Origin: Mytilus californianus
Lineage: Eukaryota > Mollusca > Bivalvia > Mytilida > Mytilidae
Assembly: GCF_021869535.1 (NCBI RefSeq)
Contig: NW_026262593.1
Location: 59,604,318-59,668,317 of the forward strand
Length of the DNA stretch: 64,000 bases
Direction of reading: 5' to 3'
Shown here: positions 38,301-51,481 of the stretch, piece by piece
Numbering within the stretch: the stretch's first letter is position 1
Layout: each line of letters begins with the position of its first letter
Position numbers and translations under genes: made by a program
Notes under the pieces: generated by a model
Database searches by the model: none
Told to the model about the DNA's origin: nothing
What the model saw: only the letters and a program-made list of their open reading frames with translations

Positions 38301-41300
38301 AATAACAAGAGTTGATATCAAGCGATATCCAATTCTAACAAGTTGTAAAACATATTTCTCGTATGGTCAACTTTCTCAATGTGTTAAATAACAAAAAAAT
38401 CGCGAATCGTTGATCTAGTCTTTTCCATATACCAGTAAATTTGACAAAAAGAAGATTTTCTGGTGAAAAGTGTGCGTGTTGTATATTATTGAAGAAATCG
38501 CATATGACGCAATGAACATTGTCTTCACCTTTGAAAATCATCAATGACCTAACGAATGGCCAATGAAAATGTCGTAATATCGTTTCATGATGCTGAATAA
38601 GCCAATCAAATTCACGCAATTTTCGTATCACTTTTTCGTATTACTCTCCGTGCAGTGTGATAGTAGAAATATCTCTTCATGCAAGAAATAGATAACAGGA
38701 CACAACCATAAGAGAATACATACATAACAAAAAAAACTCTTTAAGGCTCTTACACGTGCTCACTTGCACGTGCCCTCATACCGTTTGCATTGATCGCACA
38801 CAGTTCGTTTCCTTCCCCGCTTCATGTGAGGACCCTTCCACCAGTATGCTTTCCCAGTTGGCTTTTTCTTGGCTTGTCAAAATGATGGTTTCACAGATGG
38901 CACACAGCATATTTTTGTCTTTATGACTTTTGCTATAAAAGTTTGTTTATGATGATGTGCACCTTTTCGTAATTTGTCCGCCATTACTGGCCATCAAGAT
39001 TTGAACATTTTGAGTTTTATTAAGGTTAAGGTTCATCAAAAGGAATTGAAAAGTATGGCCGTGTTTACACCACAAAATCTACTATGAGTACAGACAAACT
39101 GATGCATCTAGGAAAGTTTTAACCCTTTCAACGCTACACAAAAAAATAGAAAAATGGCTGCTGCTGCTGCATTTTTTTTGGTGTTCATTCATTAGAACAG
39201 TATATTCCTTTTCAGACTGCTGTATCTTTTTTATTATTAGAGATACAGACAATGTTAGTGCATGAAAAATGCTCAGGAGAGCATGAACTGTAATGTTATG
39301 CAATTATTTTAGTAAAATTTTCATCAAGCTACCTGCATTTTCAGGTAATTAACAGGTAAAAGGTGTAAATTATTGTATTTGTGTTGAATTTTGAATAAAA
39401 ACAATTTTTAATCTTCATTTATTTTGTTGTTTTATCTGTCATATAATAAAGAAACACCAGTTGCTCGTTTCCATAGCGTATTTTCACCATACACAACATA
39501 TAATGTAGACATGGCGCAAATAAGTGGCTCCGTCCTCAAAATTTTCAATCAACCTCCGTTTCCCCCCCCTTCTTCTACGTCTCGTAAAGATCGACCAAAT
39601 CATATTTCCCACACGGTTGAATGTAATTAACACATTGAGATAACGGGAAACCTTTTAACTAATCCTCGTTGTCAGTTTCGCCATAGAAATGCTGAAATAT
39701 TTCCATATTTACAGCGTCTTTTTCGATTTCCGCCATTTGCATTTGTCAAAATATTTTTTTTAATTTTACTTCTACTGCATGCTTTTACCATTAAAATTCC
39801 CACGATTTCAAGTGCAAACAGGACCTTGTATATCCTGGATTCATACGAGGAAAAATTAGAATGAAAACCGAATGGTTATACGAGTCTGGATGAAAAATCC
39901 ATCGTAATCGTGACATATGCCTCGAACAGCAGTGGCGGTTGACGTACGTCATCGCGGCATATGCCGTGTATAGCGTTGAAAGGGTTAAGGCATGGCAGGA
40001 CCTATATATATAAAAGTTATATGTAGTCTATATTTCAGAAAATAAAAAACTTACCTGGATATTTATGTGCATTTTTTTCCAGTCTGCAGAAGATAGCAAA
40101 ATAAACAAACACATGAGTTCCACTCAGTTACACAGTTTAAATCACCTATTGTTTGCAGATGTCTATTGTCCATCTATTGTCCATTTAAATCAATACTACT
40201 CACAACATTTATTATATGAGGGGAGCTTCTCAAATCTCTTTCCCAACTTAGTTTATTTTGGCACCTTCTGCAGAAATGAAAAAAATGAATAGCAAAATCC
40301 AGAAAAATTTTTAATTTTCTGAAACATAAAATGCATTTAAAATTTAATTATCTAGTTCCTGCCATCATGGCCATGCCTTAAAACTTTTCCAGGTGCACAG
40401 GTTTGTCTGTACTCAGAGTAAATACAGCCATATTAACCAAAAGGTTATGATGAACCTTAATGTACGAGTAAAAATAAGATGATACGAGTCAAAAAAACAT
40501 GAGGCATACACGTTTACCTAAAAACCGTAAACTGACCTTTTGTCACGTGACCAATGTCTTGACCTTAGAAGCCATTTCCAACTGATCACAGGCGTTCCAG
40601 TATCCTAGCCAGTCTAAAATAATATGGCAGTGGGCCCTTCAGGCCTGCCAAAATGCCCACAGGCACTTATTTCTATCCATTGGAAGGTCGACTATCCACA
40701 TTGTGACATATAAGCACATGTGTCTTTAAAGAATCTGTGAAACCTTCAGTTTTCATAATATATTCTATCAACTGGTGTTTAAGGTTCATCATAACTAACT
40801 TTTCAAAAAATAAAAAAAATTATTTTAAAATATTTATTCTAAACAATTTATGACTTATAACATATCAATGTGTTCATCATGGTCATTACTATATCATATT
40901 GTTACATTGATTTAAATATCAAATGTCAAATAAAAGAAATATAATACCATATGTAAGTCCATTGGTAGAAAAAATGCCTTGTAAATCTTTTGTCTCTCTA
41001 AAACTGTAAAAAATTTAAAAAAAAATCTCTGTAACTATATCTATGTGCTACCAAGTTTATTTAGTGCATCATTTGTTTTATTTTAATTAAATTCTAATGT
41101 TAGTTTTATGTTTTCAATTGAAAAAAAAAATTAAGTCTTCCGTCTTAGAACTACTTTTTATAAAAAGTATGGTGAGTGTGTTTTCAAAAATCATTGAATG
41201 GTTTATATAGTATTATATAAATGAAGTTAAAATGTAACGATGGTGGCTAATAAAAAATGAACTTTATTTTACCAAAGCAGTGAACTTTATAAGTGGAATA

Positions 41301-44300
41301 AGAAAATACAATTTTTTAGTGAAAAAAATCATTTTAAATTTGTAAATGCTTATTACCTCCCTTTTATATTTTTCATGTTATATTAAATAATATTTGTAAA
41401 TCATTAAAAACTTTAATGATTTTAGATTTGCATAGAAATATTGAACTTTAAAAGGAAAGTAGTTTCTTGCGTACAATTTGGAGTTTAGTATGGCGTTCAT
41501 TATCACTGAACTGGTATATATATTTGTTTAGGGGCCAGCTGAAGGATGCCTCCGGGTGCGGGAATTTCTCACTGCATTGAAGACCTGTTGGTGACCTTCT
41601 GCTGTTGTCTGTTCTATGGTCGGGTTGTTGTCTCTTTGACACATTCCCCATTTCCATTCTCAATTTTATGAAGACAAATCAAAACAAACTTTCACTTGTG
41701 TTAATATGTCTTTTGATTGAGTTAAGCCATTTCAATTGATATTTTATAGTGTGTCTTTCTATGTTGTGATGTTACACTATTGTTTCAGATAAGGGTGAAG
41801 GTTGGTACCTATTAAAACATTTAAACCCGCTGCATTTGTTTGCACCTGTCCTAAGTCAGGAATCTGATGTTCAGTAGTTGTCGTTTGTTGATGTGGTTCA
41901 TAAGTGTTTCTCGTTTCTCGTTTTTTATATAGATTAGAACATTGGTTTTCCCGTTAGAATGGTTTTACACTAGTCATTTTTGGGGCCCTTTATAGCTTGC
42001 TGTTCGGTGTGAGCCAAGGCTCCGTGTTGAAGACCGTACTTTGACCTATAATGGTTTACTTTTACAAATTGTGATTTGGATGGAGAGTTGTCTCATTGGC
42101 ACTCATACCACATCTTCTTATATCTATTGTACACATGATGATAATATAGGTTTTACATGGTAATTGCTATTTTGATTGTGCATTGATTACGTCTAACATG
42201 TTCATTTTGTTGAACAAATTCCAATATTAACTGAGAAATTTCATAAATATGCAAAGTTAATTTTATTGGTAAAGTTACTGTTGCACTACAATGGAAAAAA
42301 AGGCTACCTCCATGATTTCTCACATGTTGGTCCGCAAATTGACATTTAACTTCATTTATCCAAAACAAAGGTCAATGTCATTTCTCTTATCCCAAAGATG
42401 TGATCGTAATGTATTGTACATTTATTGTCTTGCCTTGACGAGTCAAAAAGCGAGACATTGGTATGCTGTTTCCATCGGCAACGACGGCGTCAACAATGTA
42501 TTAGTTTGTGATTAGGTTTAGTTTATGGTGAACCACTAGTGGTAGGTCAATGACATTTGGTATGCTGCTGTATTAGCATTGGCACATCTCATTGCCATGG
42601 AGATTATTTGGCCCAGCCCCCTCAGTCATGGTCTATTGACTTTCAAACTTTTGCTTAGTTTACATGTATTAATTTGTGATTAGGTCAGTTTAAGGGGAAC
42701 TGTTAGTGGTAGGTCATTGATAATTGGTATGCAGTTGTATAAGCATTAGCACATCTCATTTTCATGGAGAATATTTTGTCCTTACCCCTCAGTCATGGTC
42801 AATGACTTTGAAACTTTTACATAGTTTACAAGTTAATGTTTGTGTTTAGGTTTGTTTAAAGGAAAGACTTATAATAAGTCAATGGTATTTGGTATGAAGT
42901 TGTATTAGCATTGGCACATCTCATTTCCATGGAGATTGTTTAGCCATGTACCTTCAATCATGGTTCATTGACTTTGAATATTTGCATAACCTGCATGTTA
43001 AAGTATTGCTATTTTAATTTCAACATTTGCATTATCAAAATAACAAATAGGCGAGACATATCTCTGTGTTAACAGTTTATTATATATATTGTCCAAACTG
43101 TTTTATATATGCGTCCCATTTTTTTTCCAGAGCTGTGTTTGAAAAATTGGAACATTCATTTCTACTGTTGGTAAATTTCAATCAATAATATGCAGTGCTT
43201 TCAACATTGATTTAGTAGAAAAAATGGGTTTAATATTTTATAAAAATAACAAAAAATCGATGTTTGGGTTTGATATAATTTAATTTAGTAGGCATTCAAA
43301 AGTCAGCCATTTTTTTGTCCTTCAACATTTCTGTTTTTTGTTATGATGAACATTAAAATGGAAAAAAGTCACTGAATTGGTAGGAAAAAAAAGTCACACA
43401 TTTAATTTGATACATGATATATAGGAAAAAAAGCTGGTATGAAATAATGTCCATTTTTGTACATGTGGTACATGTAGGTATTTGAAATTTCATTATATGT
43501 AGTTAATGAATACATTGTTATATCAATTCTAATGCAATTATTTTGTATCAATGGTTCTGATTGGATGACAATCAGCGTAAAATTCTCTGTCTGCCTGTCT
43601 GTAACTAAGGGAAGAAACCGACAATTTGAATTCCGGAATGTATTGATATGTAATTATACCCCCGCTTTAAAAAAGTGGGGGTATACTGTTTTACCTCTGT
43701 CTGTCTGTCCGTCCATCCATCTGTCAGTCCGTCCATCCGTCCCATGAAAATTTTTTGTCGCATTTTTCTTAGGAACTACGATACAAGGATTTCTGAAATT
43801 TGGTTTCAGGGTTTATATAAGCCGGCTATACCGTGTGATGCGTTTTCAGATTCATCACTCAACAACTTCCTGTTTACCGAACACTTGTATCATTTTACAC
43901 GATAGCCAAGTTGAAAGTTTTCGGCACATTTTTCTCAGGAACTACAATACAAGGATTTCTGAAATTTGGTTTCAGGGTTTATATAAGTCGGCTATACCGT
44001 GTGATGCATTTTCAACAACAACTTCCTGTTTACCGAAATATTTGGGCGGGGGTATCATCAGTGAGCAGTAGACCGCAGTTTCACTTGTTTCTCCAATAAT
44101 AAGCAAAAAACTCACATTTTGCACCTAGAAATCTTTTTGTATATAATTTTATAACATTATGTGTTTATGTTTGATACTGGAAGCATACTTATGAGGTCAC
44201 ATAGTTTATGTGCCAAAGAAGATAACATCATTTCATTTGTTTAATGAAAATTTTCCACTGAAATGATGACTAAAATTGAATGATTTGTTTATTTTGCATT

Positions 44301-47300
44301 AGAACAGAGATAACTGTATTGTATTTGAAGATTTGCGGACATCCATCGGTAATTTTCCTTTCGCAAATATCTGTTTACTTGTCTTTGCTATGTGTTGCCA
44401 GGTAAACTAAATGTGCGACAGTAAAACTACCTATGGATGTCCGCAAATCTTCAAATACAATAAAGTTATCTCTTAATTGGATAGTGTTTCAGAATATTTC
44501 ATCATGTTTTATTGAGTAGGAAATTAAGAGAATGTAATTGAAAATCATACAGCTTACTTAAGTTTCGTATATTTAAATCTTCTGGTTTTAGTAATCTTAT
44601 TATTTTATACAAATTGTAATTGAAACCTTTGACTAATACATGATTGATATGATTAATACAGGAAACCATTCATTTCTCTGAATGAACTATTGATTAAACT
44701 TTTCAAAATTAAAGAAAAAAGTTTGCTATGTAAATGTCAAGTTTTTAGAATCAATTCAACAGATGGTAATTGAACTAACTTAATTTGCTATTTACATTTT
44801 TCTGTCAATCATCTAATGTCTGGATAGATAAAACACTGTAAAAAAGTGGAACTCACTAAAGAACATCATGATCTTAGTTAAAATTTTATTTTTTTGGGTA
44901 AAGATTGCATTCATGCAATCAAAACTCTTATCTGGCTGGTCTGATAGTTATCAATTTTCCAAACTTTATCACTACTTTTAAGATACACAAAATATAGTGC
45001 ATTGATCATAACATTCTGTACATCCTATCCATTAACATTTCCAGAAATTTACCCTTAAAATATATGCTCAGATATTAAAGTTACAAAATGATGTTATACT
45101 TGTCAAGAAAATTACATAACTTGTGCAAGGTGCCGGAATCTAATATCTGTTCTAAAAATATCAATGAGTAATCTTTAAAATTGGAGTTAACTTCCCTTGT
45201 CCATGATTGTAGTTGAAGTAACTACAACCAATGCTTTATATATAATGCAATGTCAAATTTGACTTCCCACTGATAAATTAAAGCAATCTTTACCCTTCAG
45301 TGCTTACAAGCACATTGATTTTTATCTATCTTTTATCTACAAAAAAAGTTAATTATATTTTTTGAGAAAAAAAGAAAAGAAATTGAAATCAAATTAAACA
45401 TTTTAAAATAATTTAATGAAATCCTAATGAAAATCTTAAAACTAACCAAACATTTGAAAATTTAATATTCAAAATTTTTTTCTTGTGACTTTTTATCTGT
45501 GATTTTTTTGTGTGACACTTTTCCTACATTCTATCAATTTGCTACAATAATAAAGGCTGGAACATGCAACTCTTTAACTGAACATAACCATTTTCATGGA
45601 TACTATGCATCAAGGCAATTTCTGGATACCGACAGGCTAAAGGCATACTTTAATTTCTGATTTGCAGTAACAAAAGGTACCAAGAAAAGTGCATACATTT
45701 ACAATATATGTTTAATGAGAGTAAGAACTCAACTTTATGATATAAATCTAATACAGAAGACATGCATTGTAAACACAAGTTCAAGATAATACTAGCTTTA
45801 TCAAAAAGATGTTTATATTTGCACTTACTGAAAGGGGAGTATAGTATTTCATCTTCTGAGCAATTTATTGGCAGATACAATGTGATTTTTTTTTTATGTT
45901 CCTTTCAGGTTTTCTTTTCAAATAAAACCAAATGGTCAGATCTTGAGAGTGTACCATCCTCCTGAAGATGATGAAGTACTTGCAACTAAAAAGGGCCTGG
46001 CTGCATTGTTGTCTGCAAAACTGCATGATAAAGATGAGGTATTATAAAATATATCTTAGAATTTGTTGAAAGAAGCTCTGATGTAAAATTATATAATCTT
46101 TTTTTGGCTTTTAATTTTTCTAGTTTACTAGAATCTAAAAATGCACATTAACCATTAATTGTACCCCTGCTTACTAAAATGGGGATACATACACATATAA
46201 TTATTGATGTGTACATCGGTAGCAATTTTACCTCTTATAGGTTCCTTTAAAACTGTGGGAAAGCACATTTATATCTTTTTCTTGGAAACTACATGGTCAG
46301 TCGGAAATTAAAGTATATTATTTGTGAATGATCTTTTATTGAGATACAAATGTATTTCCTTCCAACCTAAGTGGACTAATAAAAGACTTGGCATGCAGAT
46401 TAAAATTGTTCATTCTATTTGACACATTTTCAAATTTCTCCTCTAAAACAAAAGCCTAAATAATTAAATGATTAGATTAAATCTTTCCAAATTTTACTGT
46501 AGTGACTTGTAGCTACATATGTATAGACATCGTGTATACAAAGCCTAAGATTGTATTAGTACAAGATGATAGATAAGGTCACATTCATTGCAACAATAAT
46601 GTTAAATGCTAAATTCCTTATTGGAAATCTCAAAAACATGTTTTAATTGTTATGTACAGAAATAAAATACTGTATAAAGGATTCTTGATAAAAATTCCTC
46701 TTTTATTCAAATCAGCTGAAAAACAAAATACTTTCACAATAGCCAAAAGTAGTTCTTAATTCTTATTGATTATAAAACAGAAGGAAAAATTTCTGAAAAA
46801 TTGTGCTAAGAGCTAGGCTGTTAACAAAAAAGAATTTCACCTGTGATTATTTTCATCACTAACTAACTTATAAAAAAAAGTTTTCCTCTAGAAAATATAC
46901 ACTTAACATCTATACTACTAAAATAACGAGTTCCAATTTGTTAGCCGGCATGACATAAAAACGACAAATCAAAGAATTCAACTTTATATATAACTAATAT
47001 AGGACAATGTTGTTGTTTAAAAATTACACCATTGCAGGCCTTTTTTCTTTTCCACAGAATTGATATTACCAATAATTAACAAGTTCCGGGGCGAATCCGA
47101 TACCTATAACAAAAGTTTATGTCACATGTAGTTTCCTGTTTATCCCTCATCTATCAGGAGAACCAGTAACTCTTCCAGTGGATCTATGTTACACTATAGT
47201 ACAATATTTAACAAGTCTGTTTTCTTCCACATCAATACCACTGTTAATTTTGGTTGATTAGTTAAAAAATTAAATTTAGTTAATAGTAAGTTTATTGTAG

Positions 47301-50300
47301 TAAGAAAACCAGGACGGGTTGAAACAGTAAGATTTTGAAAGCAGAGAAAACCATACAATCAGCATGACTATCAGATGACAAAAATCCATGCTTAATACAA
47401 GGCATAGTTACTTTAATTAAGTCATTGGACCTGTGATGTCCCGGGTGTGTTCTAGTATATACATATAATTAATGTTTTATTACAGTTGTCCTCTGGAGTG
47501 GTAAATATTGGAAGTGGTCAATGGAAATATCAGACAGAGGAAGTTGGGAATGAGGGTGAGCAAAAAATAGAGCAAATGTTGTAATTGATTACTAGTATCT
47601 ATCATGTCTATTGTGAAAGCTGAACAATGTTAATAGATTATTTTTTCAACAATAGATCTAAAAAAATTGATCTATTAAGTTAAAAATAAGAAATTTAAAA
47701 TGCATTTTTAAAAATTTTAATTGTTTTTTTTTATATGCCCGTTTACGGGACGTATTATGGTATACTGTTGTCTGTCCGTCTGTCCATCCCAGGGATCTCC
47801 ATGACCTGTTTTATGATGGCACACCACCATCGTTAAAATATCTTCCGCCATCGTCAAATGATCCCCGCCATCGTTAAATTATCTTCCTCCATCGTCAAAT
47901 GATCAAATGTGTTTTTGTCTCGCTAGCTGCCACCATTTTTGTTAGCAATTATAATCAATTGCATGTAATTGCATAACCCTTAGGCTTATTGTATTATAGT
48001 CCAAAGGGTCTAAAAGCCCTGAGGGATATCCGACAGAAGATCGCTAATCACTTGTACAGGTAGATCAACACACCTGACAGGAGATCACTTGATCAAGATA
48101 GATGATTGATTGCATTATTTGATTAAGTTTCAGCAAATGCTAATGAAAATTGAGATTAAAAAATAAATTTTAAATCCAGTTACAAAGAAAAAGTTAAACA
48201 AGTCGAACACGTGCTTTTATATTGTCTTACGCAAAATAAGACGTAAAACAGAACATAATTTCATGCCAAATAACATGAGTACAGCAATTATTGATAATAT
48301 TGAATCACTTTGCAAGTTTAAAAAATGTATGAATATTAACTGATTAACTGCAACTTGACAATCTGAAGAAATTTCAAATCGTAATTCCGAATTCATTTCG
48401 TAGATTACAATCAAATTGATACATCCGGTTTGAATTCAGAATCAAAAGATGCATGTTGCACAGTATATTACTATGAAATTTGCAATTGAAAGTCATTAAA
48501 ACCTTTTGAGTTGTAAACGTTTGCCCTCCAAATCTTTCTTCAACGTTTCACAAAACGGGTACGAAACTTCTTGTTGTTGATGCTGCAAATCGTCGATACC
48601 GGTTCATGACGTTTGAATATGACAATGAAAAAAAGATCCCCCAGATTTTTAAGCCCTAAACAATTACCAAAATAGCAAGAAAACAACTTGGGAACCTCAA
48701 GGACAGCTTGTGGTCATTCTTGACTAAGGGGGAGCCATGCAGGCTTGACATTGGAATTGTTACAAATGACAATTAATGAAAAATTTTATTATATTGGTTA
48801 TTCTATAATGAAATAAACATAATTATAGCAATATATCAGTCTGTTCACCATTCCTTAAATGGAAATGGGGGAATGAAATACTTTCGATCATGCCATGCCG
48901 TATACCCAAGGTTTTTGTCTTGGTGAAAGTTCCTCCATCATTAAATTTTCATCCATGGAGATCCCTGCCATCCGTCCGTCCGTCGTCAACATGTCGGACA
49001 ATAACTCAAAAACACTTTAACCAGTCTACATGAAACTTTGGTGAATTGTTAATATCTTTTGATGTGATCTCCCTTTCGTTTTTTATAAATTTTAGATTTT
49101 AAGTTTCCGAGTTATGGGGTTTTGTTCATTAAAAAATGGGGATTTTCCAGTTTTCGGACAATAACTCAAAAACACTTTCACCAATCAATTTGCAAGAAAC
49201 TTTGGTGAATTGTTTATATCTATTGATATGAGCTCCCTTTTGATTTTTTTAAATTTTAGATTTTACGTTTCCGAGTTATGGGGTTTTATTCATTAAAAAA
49301 GGGGGATTTTCCGGTTTTCAGACTATATCCAAAAATGCTTTCAGCAGTTTTCATGAAAGTTTGGTGAATTGTTTATATCTATTGACATAAGCTCCCTTTC
49401 TATTTTTATAAATTTTAGATTTTACCTTTCCGAGTTATGGGATTTTATTCATAAAAAAGGGTTATTTTCCAGTTTTCGGACAATAACTCAAAAGTGCTTT
49501 GAGCAGTTTTCATGAAACTTTGGTGACTGGTTTATATCTATTAAGATAACCTCCCTTTAGTTTTTCATAAATTTCTGAAATGACATTGAGAAGTTTTTGA
49601 ACTTTATTCTTTAAAAAAGCGACGGGCGTTTCATGCGCTCATGGCGCAGCTGTTTATTATCATTTTACCGTACAATTTTATGATAATAATACGTATATAA
49701 ATGAGAAAGAATAAAATCTCAACATTTTTTTATATTTAGTTCTATTTAAAAACATGTGAAAATATAAAAGAAGAAATACAATCAATTACGCATTGATTTT
49801 AAACCTTTGATTTGATTAAAATTTTGTTTGTGACTGATTTTTATACGACCGCAAATTAATTTGCGATCGTATATTGGTATCACGTCGTCGTCATTGTCGT
49901 CTGAAGACATTTGGTTTCAGGACAATAACTTAAGTAAATGTAAATAGAAATCTATGAAATTTAAACACAAGGTTTATAACCACAAAAGGAAGGTTGGGAT
50001 TGATTTTGGGGGTTATAGTCCTAACAGTTTAGGAATTAAGGGCCAAAAAGGGGCCCAAATAAGCATTTTTCTAGTTTCCAGACAACAACTTGTGGAACGG
50101 TGTATGGATCTCTCTTCTGAAATTATATCACAAGTTTCCATACCACAAAGGGATGGTTAGGATTGGCTTTGGGGGGTTATGGCTCAAACTGTTTAGGAAT
50201 TAGGGGCAAAAAAGGGGCAAAAACATGGGTTTCCTGGTTAATGGACAATTAAAAAAAAGTACAATGTTATGTTTGGATTACCTCCCTTACACTGCTTTTA

Positions 50301-51450
50301 AATTATGTGTAAAGAAGTGTTGTATTGTCTTGAGGTGATTAGCTGTCAATTTATTTTTAGAAGTTACTATTTAAAAATGCTGATTAAGGAATTTTAGCCA
50401 TGATTATGTATGTCATTTTCTATTTTAAGACTTTTATGATGTATTTAAATGGGTAATTATGATTGCAAACTCCATTGGAAATTTGAATTGAGATTATGAC
50501 CATATCTTGAGGGAATAGCATAGTGTATTGCACAAAAGCAAAAATTTGAATATAAATTCAAATCATATAACCAATTCTAAGTTCTTTCACTACAGTTATT
50601 CTGTGTCAGAAACCTATTATGTGTCAAATATTTAATTACAATCCAAATTCAGACCTGTATCAAGCACGAATATTGTGTCCAGTTTTGCCCCAACTGTTCA
50701 GGGTTGGACCTCTGCGGTTGTATCCAGCTGTGCTCGGCGAAGCAATTTATTCAACACTTAATAGCGCATTTTAATAAAAAAAAAAACGTATAAACTCATA
50801 TAGTTTATCTTTCAAATTGCAATTATTTAGTATTTAGAGGAAGAATGGATTACATTTTAACTGTTCAAGTCAATAAATATAGACTAAAATATGGTCTTTT
50901 CCATATTAGCTATAATCCTGAGTCTCCCATATCAGCTGGAGGCATGATGATAAGTCAGGCTGATATGAGGTAAGCCTTGATACTTTCAAACAGCATTTGA
51001 AAACATTTTTTTTTTACTCTCAATTATTTTAATATCTGCCATTCTGTTTATTTCATATGCAAAACGGGATACATCTTTTAATAGGTAAATGATAATGTTC
51101 TAAATTAGAAATCAGTGTCATAATTCTGTAGCTGTGCTTTTACCAGTATTGAAATTCTGAATCTTGAGGCAAGTTACACCAGAAGAATTTATTTTGTCTT
51201 ACAGGTGTGCACTCTGCTAAGTACATGGTTAAGGAAACTGCAAATGGAACTGAGTTCAAGAAGATAAAAGATTGTCACAATATCAAAAATTCTAAAGGGT
51301 ATTTTGAAAAGGTAATTTACACTCTATATAATGTTAACAAAGCTGTAAATGCCAAGCTTTCCTTATTGAAGGCTTTATTTAATCACTTGCATGCCTGATG
51401 AGTTTGGTTATTCTTATAAACCAGAATAGAAAATACACATCATTTTAAAT

Positions 51451-51481
<31 letters not shown>

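Noticed and set aside
43532-44099. Several overlapping short frames
   Set aside because: All lie within the TATACCCCC-head repeat and its GTCC tract.
50893-50972. Exon-like stretch between a TTAG and a GTAAGC in intron 5 of the lipid-transfer gene
   Set aside because: In the phase required between exons 5 and 6 it has a stop codon, and exon 5 joins exon 6 directly with a good split Gly codon.
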